From NCBI RefSeq assembly GCF_024721115.1, contig NZ_JAMDHK010000001.1, forward strand, positions 556,762 to 620,761: a stretch of DNA of 64,000 nucleotides, written 5' to 3'. A program made the position numbers and the translations under genes. Origin of the DNA: Salipiger pentaromativorans (GTDB lineage Bacteria > Pseudomonadota > Alphaproteobacteria > Rhodobacterales > Rhodobacteraceae). The notes below the pieces were generated by a model. That model was not told the DNA's origin. It saw only the letters and a list, made by a program, of their open reading frames with translations, and searched no databases. Each line of letters opens with the position of its first letter. The stretch's first letter is position 1. Of this stretch, positions 1-8,016 are shown one piece after another.

Positions 1-162
1 GCCGGCGCCGGACAAAGAGAAAGAAGAACAAGCGCGGTGCTGCCGCGCAATATGCTGCGTGTCATGAGATCAGCCTTCGTCAGCGAGTGGTTTATCGGGT
101 CGCTGGCACGGGGCTGGCTTCGGCGGATCCGCGCAAATTTCGATCACGGATCCGTTTGTTCC

Positions 163-191
163 TTGCAGCGGCTAACGTATCCAACTAAAAC
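163..191 (+). promoter_or_regulatory. candidate promoter of the heme-uptake operon
   Basis: A -35-like TTGCAG and a -10-like TAAAAC are separated by 17 bp upstream of hmuS. The -10 overlaps the first of two direct CAACTAA repeats (182-188 and 195-201), which could be part of an iron- or heme-responsive operator. The first 201 bases of the window are open in frame 1, but the translation resembles nothing I recognise, so they may be noncoding or the end of an upstream gene. The promoter is a by-eye match only. Confidence 0.3.
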
Positions 192-285
192 AGTCAACTA
201 AGAACCCGCCAGCCTCGACCCCGCTTTTCCGCGTCGTGCCAGCCCATGTGAGCTTTTGACACGCAACGACCGGACAGGACCCCCG

Positions 286-1353
286 ATGGCCGATACCCAG
301 ACCGCTGCCCCGCAGCCCCTCTCCGCGGAGGCGATTCGCGCCGCGCTCGACTACAATCCCAAGATGCGCGCCCGCGATCTCGCCAGTCAGCTCGGCCTCC
401 CGGAAGCGGCGCTTCTGGCCGCGCGGACCGGCCAGGGCGTCACCCGCATCAACGCCCATCCCGACGCGGTAATGCCGGCGGTCGAGACGCTGGGCGAGGT
501 CATGGCGCTGACCCGCGTCGAGGCGGCGGTGCATGAGAAAGTCGGGATCTATGCCAATTACCACCCCGGCCCGCATGCCGCGATGGTGCTGGCCGACGAG
601 ATCGACCTGCGCATCTTCCCGAGCCACTGGCAACACGGCTTCCTCGTCGAGCAGGAGAGCGACGGCGGCGTGAAACGCAGCCTGCAGATCTTCGACGCGG
701 CGGGCGACGCCATCCACAAGGTGCATCTGCGCGAAGGCTCGGACCTGAGCGGCTGGGCCGCTCTGAAACAGGCGCTCGCCACCGGCGAGACGGGCGACAC
801 GCTGGAGCTGGCCCCGCGCCAGACCACCGAGGCGGCAAAGTCCGATCCCGCCAAGCGCGACATTCTGCGCAAGGAATGGGCGCGGCTCACCGACACGCAT
901 CAGTTCCTGCGGCTCTGCTCCAAGCTCAAGATGAACCGGCTCGGCGCCTATCGCATCGCTGGCGCCCCCTTCGTGCGCCCGCTCGATCCCGCCGCCATAG
1001 ATCCGATGCTGGAGGCGGTGCGCGACCGCGAGACCCAGATCATGCTCTTCGTGGGCAATCGCGGCTGCATCCAGATCCACTCCGGCCCGGTGCGCAATCT
1101 GCACCCGATGGGGCCGTGGCAGAACATCATGGACCCCGGCTTCAACCTGCATCTGCGCCGCGACAAGGTGGCCGAGCTCTGGGCCGTGGAGAAACCCACC
1201 CAGCGCGGCCCGGCGCTCTCGGTCGAGGCTTTCGACGCCGAGGGCGGGCTGATCTTCCAGTGCTTCGGCGTCGGCAAGCAGGGCAACGACCACCGCCCGG
1301 CCTGGAAAGACATCGTCGGGGGGCTCGCCAGCCGCGAGGAGGTGAGCGCATGA
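286..1353 (+). CDS. hmuS: HmuS/ChuS-family hemin-degrading factor
   Basis: Cytoplasmic heme-binding and heme-degrading protein (HmuS/HemS/ChuS family) of 355 residues, the usual length. It receives imported heme and is thought to store it or release its iron. Two similar halves are visible, each with an alpha-helical start and a beta-rich heme domain; phrases such as PHAAMVLADEIDLRIFP in the first half and QIMLFVGNRGCIQIH in the second are typical. I chose the ATG after GGACAGGAC over the in-frame TTG ten codons upstream. It is the first gene of a hmuSTUV operon and overlaps hmuT by 4 bp. No TonB-dependent heme receptor is in the window; it may lie upstream. Confidence 0.93.
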   Translation: MADTQTAAPQPLSAEAIRAALDYNPKMRARDLASQLGLPEAALLAARTGQGVTRINAHPDAVMPAVETLGEVMALTRVEAAVHEKVGIYANYHPGPHAAMVLADEIDLRIFPSHWQHGFLVEQESDGGVKRSLQIFDAAGDAIHKVHLREGSDLSGWAALKQALATGETGDTLELAPRQTTEAAKSDPAKRDILRKEWARLTDTHQFLRLCSKLKMNRLGAYRIAGAPFVRPLDPAAIDPMLEAVRDRETQIMLFVGNRGCIQIHSGPVRNLHPMGPWQNIMDPGFNLHLRRDKVAELWAVEKPTQRGPALSVEAFDAEGGLIFQCFGVGKQGNDHRPAWKDIVGGLASREEVSA

Positions 1354-2228
1354 GACGCCGCGCCTTCCACACGCTTGCGCTGTCCACCGCCGCCACTCTC
1401 GTGCTTGGCGGGCTCGGCGCCGCTGTCCTGCCCGCCGAGGCGGCGCGGGGCGAGGCCGACACGCTGTCGATCGGCGGATCGGTCACCGAGATCGTCTATG
1501 CGCTGGGGCAGGAGCACCGTCTTCTGGCCCGCGACACCACCTCGACCTACCCGCCCGAGGCCGAGGCGCTGCCCGATGTGGGCTATATGCGCGCGCTCTC
1601 GCCCGAGGGCGTGCTGTCGGTCGGACCCGACCTGATCCTCTCCGAAGAGGGCGCGGGCCCGCCCGAGACGCTGGAGGTGCTGGAAGAGGCGCAGATCCCC
1701 TTCATCACCGTGCCGGGCGGGCTGGATGCCGAAGGCGTCGCCGCCAAGATCCGCGCGGTGGGCGCGGCCCTCGGTGTGCCGGAGAAGGCCGAGGCGCTGG
1801 CCGCCGAGGTCACCGCCGAGATCGCCGCCGCCAGCGCCCGTGCGCAAGGCGCCGCAGGCGCGCCCAAGCGCGTGCTCTTCGTTCTCTCCGCGCAGGGCGG
1901 ACGGCTGATGGGCGCGGGCGAGAACACCGGCGCGGCGGCGATCATCGCGCTTGCCGGCGGGGTGAACGCGCTGGAGGGCGTCGAGGGCTACAAGCCGCTC
2001 TCGGACGAGGCCGCCACCGCCGCCGCGCCCGATGTCATCCTGATGATGGACCGCGAGGGCGATCATGCGGCCAGCGCGGAAGAGCTGTTTTCCCTGCCCG
2101 CCCTGGCCGTCACCCCCGCTGCCGAAACCGGCGCGCTGATCAAGATGGACGGGCTGAAGCTGCTGGGCTTCGGGCCGCGCACCGGCGCGGCGGTGGCCGA
2201 GCTGTCGGCCATGCTCTACGGAGACTGA
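1350..2228 (+). CDS. hmuT: heme ABC transporter periplasmic binding protein HmuT
   Basis: Periplasmic hemin-binding protein of a class III (FecCD-type) ABC importer, 292 residues. An N-terminal signal peptide (RRR followed by a hydrophobic core, cleavage probably near residue 29 at AEA-ARG) precedes a periplasmic-binding fold starting with LSIGGSVTEIVYALG, typical of heme and B12/siderophore binding proteins. The Tyr in this first loop (EIVYALG) is the position of the heme-ligating tyrosine in the family. The ATG overlaps the hmuS stop (ATGA), which implies translational coupling. It should deliver heme to HmuU, encoded 3 bp downstream. Confidence 0.92.
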   Translation: MRRRAFHTLALSTAATLVLGGLGAAVLPAEAARGEADTLSIGGSVTEIVYALGQEHRLLARDTTSTYPPEAEALPDVGYMRALSPEGVLSVGPDLILSEEGAGPPETLEVLEEAQIPFITVPGGLDAEGVAAKIRAVGAALGVPEKAEALAAEVTAEIAAASARAQGAAGAPKRVLFVLSAQGGRLMGAGENTGAAAIIALAGGVNALEGVEGYKPLSDEAATAAAPDVILMMDREGDHAASAEELFSLPALAVTPAAETGALIKMDGLKLLGFGPRTGAAVAELSAMLYGD

Positions 2229-2231
2229 TCC

Positions 2232-3317
2232 GTGGTCGCGCTCACCGATCCCGCCCCCGGCGCGCGGCGGGCGGCGGCCCCGCCAAGCCGCCTCGCCCGC
2301 GCCCGGCGCCTGCATCTCTGGCTGGCGCTGCTGATGATCGCGGTGGCGCTGACCAGCCTCACCGTCGGGGCAACGGGGGTCCAGCTCTGGGACGTGGCGA
2401 GGAGCCTCGCAAGAGGCGAGGAGCTGTCCCGCATGGAACGTGTCGTCCTCTTCGACATCCGCCTGCCCCGCCTGGTGCTGGGGCTGGCGGTGGGCGCGGC
2501 GCTGGCCGTCTCCGGGGCGGTGATGCAGGGGCTCTTCCGCAACCCGTTGGCCGATCCCGGCATCGTCGGGGTCAGCGCCGGGGCGGGCCTCGGCGCGATC
2601 CTCGCCATCGTGCTGGGCGGGCTGCTGCCGCCCGCGCTGCTGGGCCTCGCGGGCGGGCACCTTGTGCCGCTCGCCGCCTTCCTGGGCGGCTGGGCCAGCA
2701 CGCTGCTGCTCTACCGCGTCGCCACGCGGCGCGGCCACACCTCGGTCGCCACCATGCTGCTGGCGGGCATCGCGCTCGCGGCGCTTGCCGGCGCCGTCTC
2801 GGGCGTGCTGGTCTACATGGCCGATGACAACCAGCTCCGCGACCTGACCTTCTGGGGGCTGGGCTCTCTGGCGGGCGCGAGCTGGGGCAAGCTCGCCGCC
2901 GCCCTGCCGATCATGCTGATCGCCATCGCCGGCGCCGGCCTGATCGGCCGCGGGCTCAACGCGCTGGCACTCGGCGAGGCCACCGCCGCCCATATCGGCA
3001 TCCCCGTGCAGCGCATGAAACGCCTCGCCATCCTCTGCGTCGCGGGCGCCACCGGCGCCGCCGTCGCGGTTTCGGGCGGCATCGGCTTCGTCGGCATCGT
3101 GGTGCCGCATCTGCTGCGCCTCGGCTCCGGCCCCGATCACCGGGCGCTGCTCATCAACTCCGCGCTGCTGGGCGCCGCGCTGCTGGTGGTGGCCGACATG
3201 ATCAGCCGCGTGGTCGTCGCCCCCGCAGAACTCCCCATCGGCATCGTCACCGCCGTGCTGGGCGCGCCGGTGTTCCTGTGGATCCTGCTGCGGCAGCGCG
3301 GCGTGGTGGATCTCTGA
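2232..3317 (+). CDS. hmuU: heme ABC transporter permease HmuU
   Basis: FecCD-family inner-membrane permease, 361 residues, predominantly hydrophobic with about ten membrane segments. Family landmarks include DIRLPRLVLGLAVGAALAVSG near residue 75, the GLFRNPLADPGIVGVSAGAG stretch, and GFVGIVVPHLLR with the GPDHR that follows near the C-terminus. It uses a GTG start 3 bp after hmuT. The arginine-rich, alanine-rich first 30 residues are cytosolic. It forms the heme channel with the ATPase HmuV, whose ATG overlaps its TGA by one base. Confidence 0.93.
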   Translation: MVALTDPAPGARRAAAPPSRLARARRLHLWLALLMIAVALTSLTVGATGVQLWDVARSLARGEELSRMERVVLFDIRLPRLVLGLAVGAALAVSGAVMQGLFRNPLADPGIVGVSAGAGLGAILAIVLGGLLPPALLGLAGGHLVPLAAFLGGWASTLLLYRVATRRGHTSVATMLLAGIALAALAGAVSGVLVYMADDNQLRDLTFWGLGSLAGASWGKLAAALPIMLIAIAGAGLIGRGLNALALGEATAAHIGIPVQRMKRLAILCVAGATGAAVAVSGGIGFVGIVVPHLLRLGSGPDHRALLINSALLGAALLVVADMISRVVVAPAELPIGIVTAVLGAPVFLWILLRQRGVVDL

Positions 3318-4105
3318 TGCTACAGGCCCGGAACATCACCGTGACCCTCGGCCGCGCCGAGGTGCTGCACGACATCGCCTTCGACGCCGCCCCCGGCCAG
3401 CTCACCGCCATCTGCGGCCCCAACGGCTCGGGCAAGACCACGCTGCTGCGCGCCATGACCGGCGACCTCCCGCATGACGGGCGGATCACCCTGAACGGCG
3501 CCGGGCTCGAGACCCGCGCCCCCTGGGAGCTGGCGGCGATCCGGGGCGTGCTGCCGCAGGCCAGCGCCCTCGCCTTTCCCTTCACCGTGCTCGAAGTCGT
3601 CGAGATCGGGCTGAGCCGGGGCCGGTCCGGCGGCGATCCCGAGGCCGCCATGCAGGCCCTGGCCCGGGTCGATCTGGATCACTACGCCACCCGCCCCTAT
3701 CAGGCTTTGTCCGGCGGCGAGCAGCAGCGGGCCCAGCTTGCCCGGGTGCTGGCGCAGGTCGCCGCCCCCGTCGCCGAGGACGGACCGCGCTGGCTGTTCC
3801 TCGACGAGCCGGTTTCGGCGCTGGACATCGCCCATCAACTCGACGTGATGCAGATCGCCCGCGACTTCGCCGATGCCGGCGGCGGCGTGGTCGCGGTGAT
3901 GCACGACCTGAACCTCACCGCCATGTTCGCCGACCGCGTCGCGCTGCTGGCCGGAGGCCATGTTCTGGCGGCGGGCCCGGCGGCCGAGGTGATGACTTCG
4001 GAAACATTGTCGCGGGCCTATGGCTGCCGGCTGCGCGTGGGCGCGGCACCGCCGCCGGGCACCCCCTTCCTTCTTCCCCAGGCCGCGGCACGCGCGGCAG
4101 ACTGA
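3317..4105 (+). CDS. hmuV: heme ABC transporter ATP-binding protein HmuV
   Basis: ATPase that powers heme import through HmuU, 262 residues. Walker A GPNGSGKT lies at residues 34-41, the ABC signature LSGGEQQR near 133, Walker B WLFLDEP near 158 and the switch His in VVAVMHDLN about 35 residues later. The start ATG overlaps the HmuU stop (TGATG). The last residues are a poorly conserved Ala/Pro-rich tail. The operon order S-T-U-V is the classic alphaproteobacterial and Yersinia arrangement. Confidence 0.94.
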   Translation: MLQARNITVTLGRAEVLHDIAFDAAPGQLTAICGPNGSGKTTLLRAMTGDLPHDGRITLNGAGLETRAPWELAAIRGVLPQASALAFPFTVLEVVEIGLSRGRSGGDPEAAMQALARVDLDHYATRPYQALSGGEQQRAQLARVLAQVAAPVAEDGPRWLFLDEPVSALDIAHQLDVMQIARDFADAGGGVVAVMHDLNLTAMFADRVALLAGGHVLAAGPAAEVMTSETLSRAYGCRLRVGAAPPPGTPFLLPQAAARAAD

Positions 4106-4122
4106 CCCCGAAAGGACATTCC

Positions 4123-4443
4123 ATGTATCTTGCGATGAACCGCTTCACCGTCCCGCTCGAGAATGCCGCGGAATTCGAGGAGATGTGGCTGTCGCGCGAC
4201 AGTGCCTTGCAGGAAATGCCGGGCTTCCTGGCCTTCCACATGCTGAAGGGCGACGAGACCGATGGCACGATCCTCTATGCCTCGCACACCGCCTGGGAGA
4301 CCGAGGAGGATTTCCGCAACTGGACCCGAAGCGAGGCGTTCCGCACCGCCCATGCCCGCGCCGGCACCCGCCGCAAGCTGCATGCGGGCGCGCCGCGCTT
4401 CGAAGGGTTCCGGGCCATCCAGCACATTCCGCAGCCGGCATAA
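4123..4443 (+). CDS. IsdG/HmuQ-type heme-degrading monooxygenase
   Basis: Small cytosolic ABM-fold (antibiotic biosynthesis monooxygenase) protein of 106 residues, the size of IsdG-type heme oxygenases. The Asn-Trp-His triad of staphylococcal IsdG (N7, W67, H77) has exact counterparts here: N6 in MNRF, W67 in RNWT and H77 in TAHA. This supports a real heme oxygenase that opens the porphyrin to free iron. It lies 17 bp after hmuV with an RBS-like AAAGGA, so it is probably the last operon gene. Co-occurrence with HmuS suggests two successive or alternative heme-processing proteins. HmuQ of Bradyrhizobium is the nearest named relative I would expect. Confidence 0.85.
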   Translation: MYLAMNRFTVPLENAAEFEEMWLSRDSALQEMPGFLAFHMLKGDETDGTILYASHTAWETEEDFRNWTRSEAFRTAHARAGTRRKLHAGAPRFEGFRAIQHIPQPA

Positions 4444-4496
4444 TCTGCCGGAGCCCCGGGCCCGCCACAGAACGGCCCCCGTGGCGCAGCAACCGC

Positions 4497-4519
4497 CCCG
4501 GCGCGCGACACGCGCCGGG
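4497..4519. terminator. hairpin between convergent heme and MacB operons
   Basis: A perfect 9-bp inverted repeat (CCCGGCGCG and CGCGCCGGG, 5-nt loop) fills the gap between the convergent heme operon and the macB-like permease and ends at the permease stop codon. No T-tract follows on either strand, so termination efficiency is uncertain. Confidence 0.45.
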
Positions 4520-5725
4520 TCACTGATGCCGCAGCGCCTCGATCGGATCGAGCCGCGCCGCGCGGCGGGCAGGGAAATAGCCGAAGACAACCCCCACCAG
4601 CCCCGAGAACAGGAAGGCCAGCAGCACGACCTCGACGCTGGGCGAGAACGGAATCGCCATGAGCTGCGCCGCCACGAAGGCGATGCCGAAGCCGGTCAGG
4701 ATGCCGATCACACCGCCCAGCACCGACAGCACGATGGCCTCGACCAGAAACTGCGTCAGCACCTGGCGCGCGGTGGCGCCGATGGCCAGCCGGATGCCGA
4801 TCTCGCGGGTGCGCTCGGTGACCGAGACCAGCATGATGTTCATGATCCCGATGCCGCCCACCAGCAGGCTCACCGCCGCCACCGCCGACAAAAGCCCCGT
4901 CAGCACCGCGTTCACCGAGGTCAGCATCGAGGCGATCTGCGCCATGTCCATGACCCGGAAATCGTCGGCCTCGTCCACGCTGATGCGGCGGCGTTCCCGC
5001 ATCAGCGCCTCGATCTCGCGGGTGCCGCGATCCGCCGAGACGCCCGGCGTCAGCGCAAGCTGAAAGCTCGCCACATCCGCCGAGCCCACCAGCCGCCGCT
5101 GCACCGCGCGGATCGGCATCAGGATCAGGTCGTCCTGATCCTGCCCCATCATCCCGGCCCCCTTGGCCTCGAGATACCCGATCACCAGGCAGGACACCGT
5201 GTCGATGCGGATCGTCTCGCCCGTCGGGTCGGCATTGCCGAACAGCTCCTGCCGCAGACTTTCCCCCAGGATGCAGACCGCGGCGCCCGCGCTTTCCTCG
5301 GCCTCGGTAAAGCCGCGCCCGCGCAGCACCGTCCAGTTCCCGACATCGAGGTAATCCGAGGTGGTGCCCGTGACCGTGGTCGAGGCGTTGGCATTGCCAT
5401 AGACCACGGTTTCCATGCTGCTGACCACCGGCGCCACCGCCGAGAGCACGCTCAGCCCGCCCAGCGCCTCGGCGTCGCGCAGGGTGAAATTCGCCGCCTC
5501 CTCCGAGGCACCCGGCCCGCCGAAACCGCCCCCCGGACGCAGCATCAGCACATCACTGCCAAGGCTTTCCACATCCGAGGTCACCTGCTCGGAAGAGCCC
5601 TGTCCGATGGTCACCATGGCAATGACGGCGGCCACCCCGATCACCACCCCCAGCACGGTCAAGAAGGAGCGCAGCGCGTTGCGGGTGATCGCCAGAAGCG
5701 CAAGCCGGACGGTTTCCCAAAGCAT
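4520..5725 (-). CDS. MacB-type ABC transporter permease
   Basis: Inner-membrane subunit of a tripartite MacAB-TolC-like exporter, 401 residues. One N-terminal membrane helix (LRSFLTVLGVVIGVAAVIAM) precedes a large periplasmic MacB_PCD domain (about residues 50-270), followed by a three-helix FtsX domain with the typical GIGIMNIMLVSVTERTREIG and IRLAIGA motifs. Unlike E. coli MacB, the ATPase is a separate gene just upstream. The substrate is unknown; macrolides, peptides or lipids are all precedented. No TolC-like outer-membrane channel is nearby. Confidence 0.92.
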   Translation of the reverse strand: MLWETVRLALLAITRNALRSFLTVLGVVIGVAAVIAMVTIGQGSSEQVTSDVESLGSDVLMLRPGGGFGGPGASEEAANFTLRDAEALGGLSVLSAVAPVVSSMETVVYGNANASTTVTGTTSDYLDVGNWTVLRGRGFTEAEESAGAAVCILGESLRQELFGNADPTGETIRIDTVSCLVIGYLEAKGAGMMGQDQDDLILMPIRAVQRRLVGSADVASFQLALTPGVSADRGTREIEALMRERRRISVDEADDFRVMDMAQIASMLTSVNAVLTGLLSAVAAVSLLVGGIGIMNIMLVSVTERTREIGIRLAIGATARQVLTQFLVEAIVLSVLGGVIGILTGFGIAFVAAQLMAIPFSPSVEVVLLAFLFSGLVGVVFGYFPARRAARLDPIEALRHQ

Positions 5726-5728
5726 CTC

Positions 5729-6448
5729 TCAGCCCTCCCGCGCGGCCGGTTGGAAATCGGCGCTCTGCACGCGCCCGTCGACAAACAGAACGATGCGGTG
5801 CGCGTACTCCGCCATCTCCTCTTCATGGGTCACCATGATGATGGTGATCCCGTCATCGCGGTTCAGCGCCGAAAGCAGCTCCATGATCTCGCGCGAGCGG
5901 TGGGTGTCGAGGTTGCCCGTGGGCTCGTCAGCAAGCAGCACCATGGGGTTGTCGACGATGGCCCGCGCGATGGCGACGCGCTGCTGCTGGCCCCCCGAGA
6001 GCTGCGAGGGCTGGTGATGCTCGCGCCCCGCCAGCCCGACCTTTTCCAGCGCCGAGCGCGCCCGCGCGGCGCGTTCGGCGGGCGGCACGCCTTTATAGAT
6101 GAGCGGCAGCTCGACATTCTCCAGCGCCGTCGAGCGCGGCAGCAGGTTGAAGCCCTGGAAAACGAACCCCAGATATTCGCGCCGCAGGATCGCGCGCTGG
6201 TCGCGGTCGAGCCCGCCCACCTCCACATCGTGAAACAGGTAGCTGCCGCCGGTGGGCCGGTCGAGACAGCCGATGATGTTCATCGCGGTGGATTTGCCCG
6301 AGCCCGACGGCCCCATGATGGCGATGAACTCGCCTTCGCCGATGGTCAGATCGACGCCGTCGAGCGCCCGCACCTCGGCCTCGCCCTCGCCATAGACGCG
6401 GCTGACATCGCGGAGCGCGATCAGCGGGCTGGTGTCGTCCTCGCCCAT
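5729..6448 (-). CDS. MacB/LolD-type ABC transporter ATP-binding protein
   Basis: Cytosolic ATPase partner of the adjacent permease, 239 residues. It shows Walker A GPSGSGKST, the MacB/LolD/FtsE hallmark FVFQGFNLLPR around the Q-loop, signature LSGGQQQRVAIARA, Walker B VLLADEPTGNLD and a switch histidine in MVTHEEEMA. It starts 1 bp after the adaptor stop and ends 3 bp before the permease start, giving one co-transcribed adaptor-ATPase-permease unit. Confidence 0.94.
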   Translation of the reverse strand: MGEDDTSPLIALRDVSRVYGEGEAEVRALDGVDLTIGEGEFIAIMGPSGSGKSTAMNIIGCLDRPTGGSYLFHDVEVGGLDRDQRAILRREYLGFVFQGFNLLPRSTALENVELPLIYKGVPPAERAARARSALEKVGLAGREHHQPSQLSGGQQQRVAIARAIVDNPMVLLADEPTGNLDTHRSREIMELLSALNRDDGITIIMVTHEEEMAEYAHRIVLFVDGRVQSADFQPAAREG

Positions 6449-6449
6449 G

Positions 6450-7700
6450 TCATCGCGCCTCGGTCTGGTCGATGATCACCGTGTCGCCCTCGGCCAGATC
6501 GCCCGCAAGGATCTCGGTGCTGCGCCCGTCGGTCTCGCCGGTCTGCACGGCGATTTCGGTGGCGACACCGTCGCGCAGCACCCAGACCGTGGAGGCATCG
6601 GCGCGGGCCCCCGCGCCGTCGAAGGGCCGCGAGGGCAGGACCAGCCCCACCAGACCGCCGCCCCCGCCGCTGTCGCCCTCGCCCGCCACAGTCTGCGGCG
6701 GCACGTAGCGCAGGGCCGAATTGGAGACCAGCAGAGCCTCCTCGACCTGGGCCACGGCGATGGTGGCGGTGGCGGTCATGCCGGGGCGCAGCAGCAGCGC
6801 GTCGTTATCGACCGTCAGCACGCCCTTGTAGGTCACCACCCCGTCGGTCTCTTCCGGCGCATAGCGCAGCTGCGCCAGCTCGGCATCGAAGTGGCGGCCG
6901 GAATAGGCATCGACGGTGAAGGTGGCGGGGTTGCCCTCGGCCACGCGGCCAATGTCGGCCTCGTCGATGTCCACCTGCACCTCCATCCGGCGCAGGTCTT
7001 CGGCAAGGGTGAAAAGCTCGGGCGCCGAAAGGCTGGCGGCAACGGTCTGGCCGACCTCGGCGTCGCGGTCGAGCACGATCCCGTCGATGGGCGAGACGAT
7101 GGCCGCATCCGCCAGATCCGCCTCGGCCAGCGCCAGATTGGCGGTGGCGAGCTTGAGGTCGGCCTGTGCCGCATCGACCGCCGCCATGGCACGCTCGTTC
7201 GCCGCCTCATAGGCGATGAGATCGGTGTGAGTGCTGACCCCGCGCTCGTCCAGCCGCCGCTGCGTGTCGAAATTGGACTGCGCCTCGCGGGCGCTGGCCT
7301 CGGCCTGCGCAAGCTGCGCTCTGGCCGCCGCCTGCGAGGCCTCGGCTGTGGTCACCTGCGCCTTGAGCTTGGTATCGTCGAGCCGCGCCAGCACCTGACC
7401 GACGCTCACCCGGTCGTTGTAATCGGCCTCGACGCTGGCAATCGTGCCGGAAAGCTCCGAGGACACCGTGACCTCGGTGGTGGGCTGCACGGTGCCGGTC
7501 GCGGTCACCTCGACCTGAAAGCTGCCCCGCCCCACCGTTTCGGTGACATAGGCCACGCTGCGCTGCGACTGCGCGTTGGTCAGCCAGACCCAGCCGCCCG
7601 CCGCGACAAGCAACAGCAGCGCAATCCCCCACCAGACCGGCTTGCGCCGCTGTTTGGCCTTTTGAAGCGTTGCGGAAATTTCGGCGCTGCTGCGTGCCAT
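6450..7700 (-). CDS. MacA-like periplasmic adaptor (HlyD/RND MFP family)
   Basis: Membrane fusion protein of 416 residues linking the MacB-like pump to an outer-membrane channel. An N-terminal membrane anchor (about residues 22-42, WWGIALLLLVAAGGWVWL) is followed by a split lipoyl/barrel-sandwich domain, an alpha-helical hairpin rich in Ala, Gln and Glu (about 105-185), and beta-barrel domains. A Gly/Ser-rich insert (GEGDSGGGGG) near residue 340 looks like a linker. I chose the ATG preceded by GGGCAGGACC; longer in-frame starts exist but would add an unrelated Pro/Ala-rich leader. It is first in its operon. Confidence 0.9.
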   Translation of the reverse strand: MARSSAEISATLQKAKQRRKPVWWGIALLLLVAAGGWVWLTNAQSQRSVAYVTETVGRGSFQVEVTATGTVQPTTEVTVSSELSGTIASVEADYNDRVSVGQVLARLDDTKLKAQVTTAEASQAAARAQLAQAEASAREAQSNFDTQRRLDERGVSTHTDLIAYEAANERAMAAVDAAQADLKLATANLALAEADLADAAIVSPIDGIVLDRDAEVGQTVAASLSAPELFTLAEDLRRMEVQVDIDEADIGRVAEGNPATFTVDAYSGRHFDAELAQLRYAPEETDGVVTYKGVLTVDNDALLLRPGMTATATIAVAQVEEALLVSNSALRYVPPQTVAGEGDSGGGGGLVGLVLPSRPFDGAGARADASTVWVLRDGVATEIAVQTGETDGRSTEILAGDLAEGDTVIIDQTEAR

Positions 7701-8016
7701 GGTCCTGCCCTCTGTTCCGGCCGGAGCCGCCTTCCACGTGGAAAGCGCCGGTCCTCTGCACATTGTCATACGCAGGAGCAAGAGGGATCCGCCGCCGGCG
7801 TGGCGGGATGCCGCAGGGCCATGTCCCGCGCCGCCAGATCCCCTGCCTGCATTTTGAGCATCCCGCGCCGCCCGGGCGGCACCCCCGGTACACCGGCTTG
7901 CCCCTGCCGCGCGGCTTGACGCAGAAACGCCTGACTGGAACTGTTTTTTCCACCGGGCAACCGGATTGGCAAGGCTGGCGCGAGACGCGCCGCAACTGGA
8001 ACGGAGCAAGGATCTC
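7701..8016. other. divergent intergenic region with two short palindromes
   Basis: This 316-bp gap separates the leftward exporter operon from the rightward glutamine synthetase-like gene and should carry both promoters. I see no gene. It contains two perfect palindromes, TCCGGCCGGA (7716-7725) and TTCCACGTGGAA (7732-7743), 15-45 bp before the adaptor start, as expected for a dimeric repressor site. A -35-like TTGACG lies at 7916-7921, but no convincing -10 follows at the right distance. Confidence 0.4.

Noticed and set aside
4262-6475. A 737-residue plus-strand open frame over the exporter genes
   Set aside because: It overlaps two well-recognised minus-strand genes, is dominated by Arg, His, Gln and Asp and resembles no family; it is a GC-rich antisense shadow.
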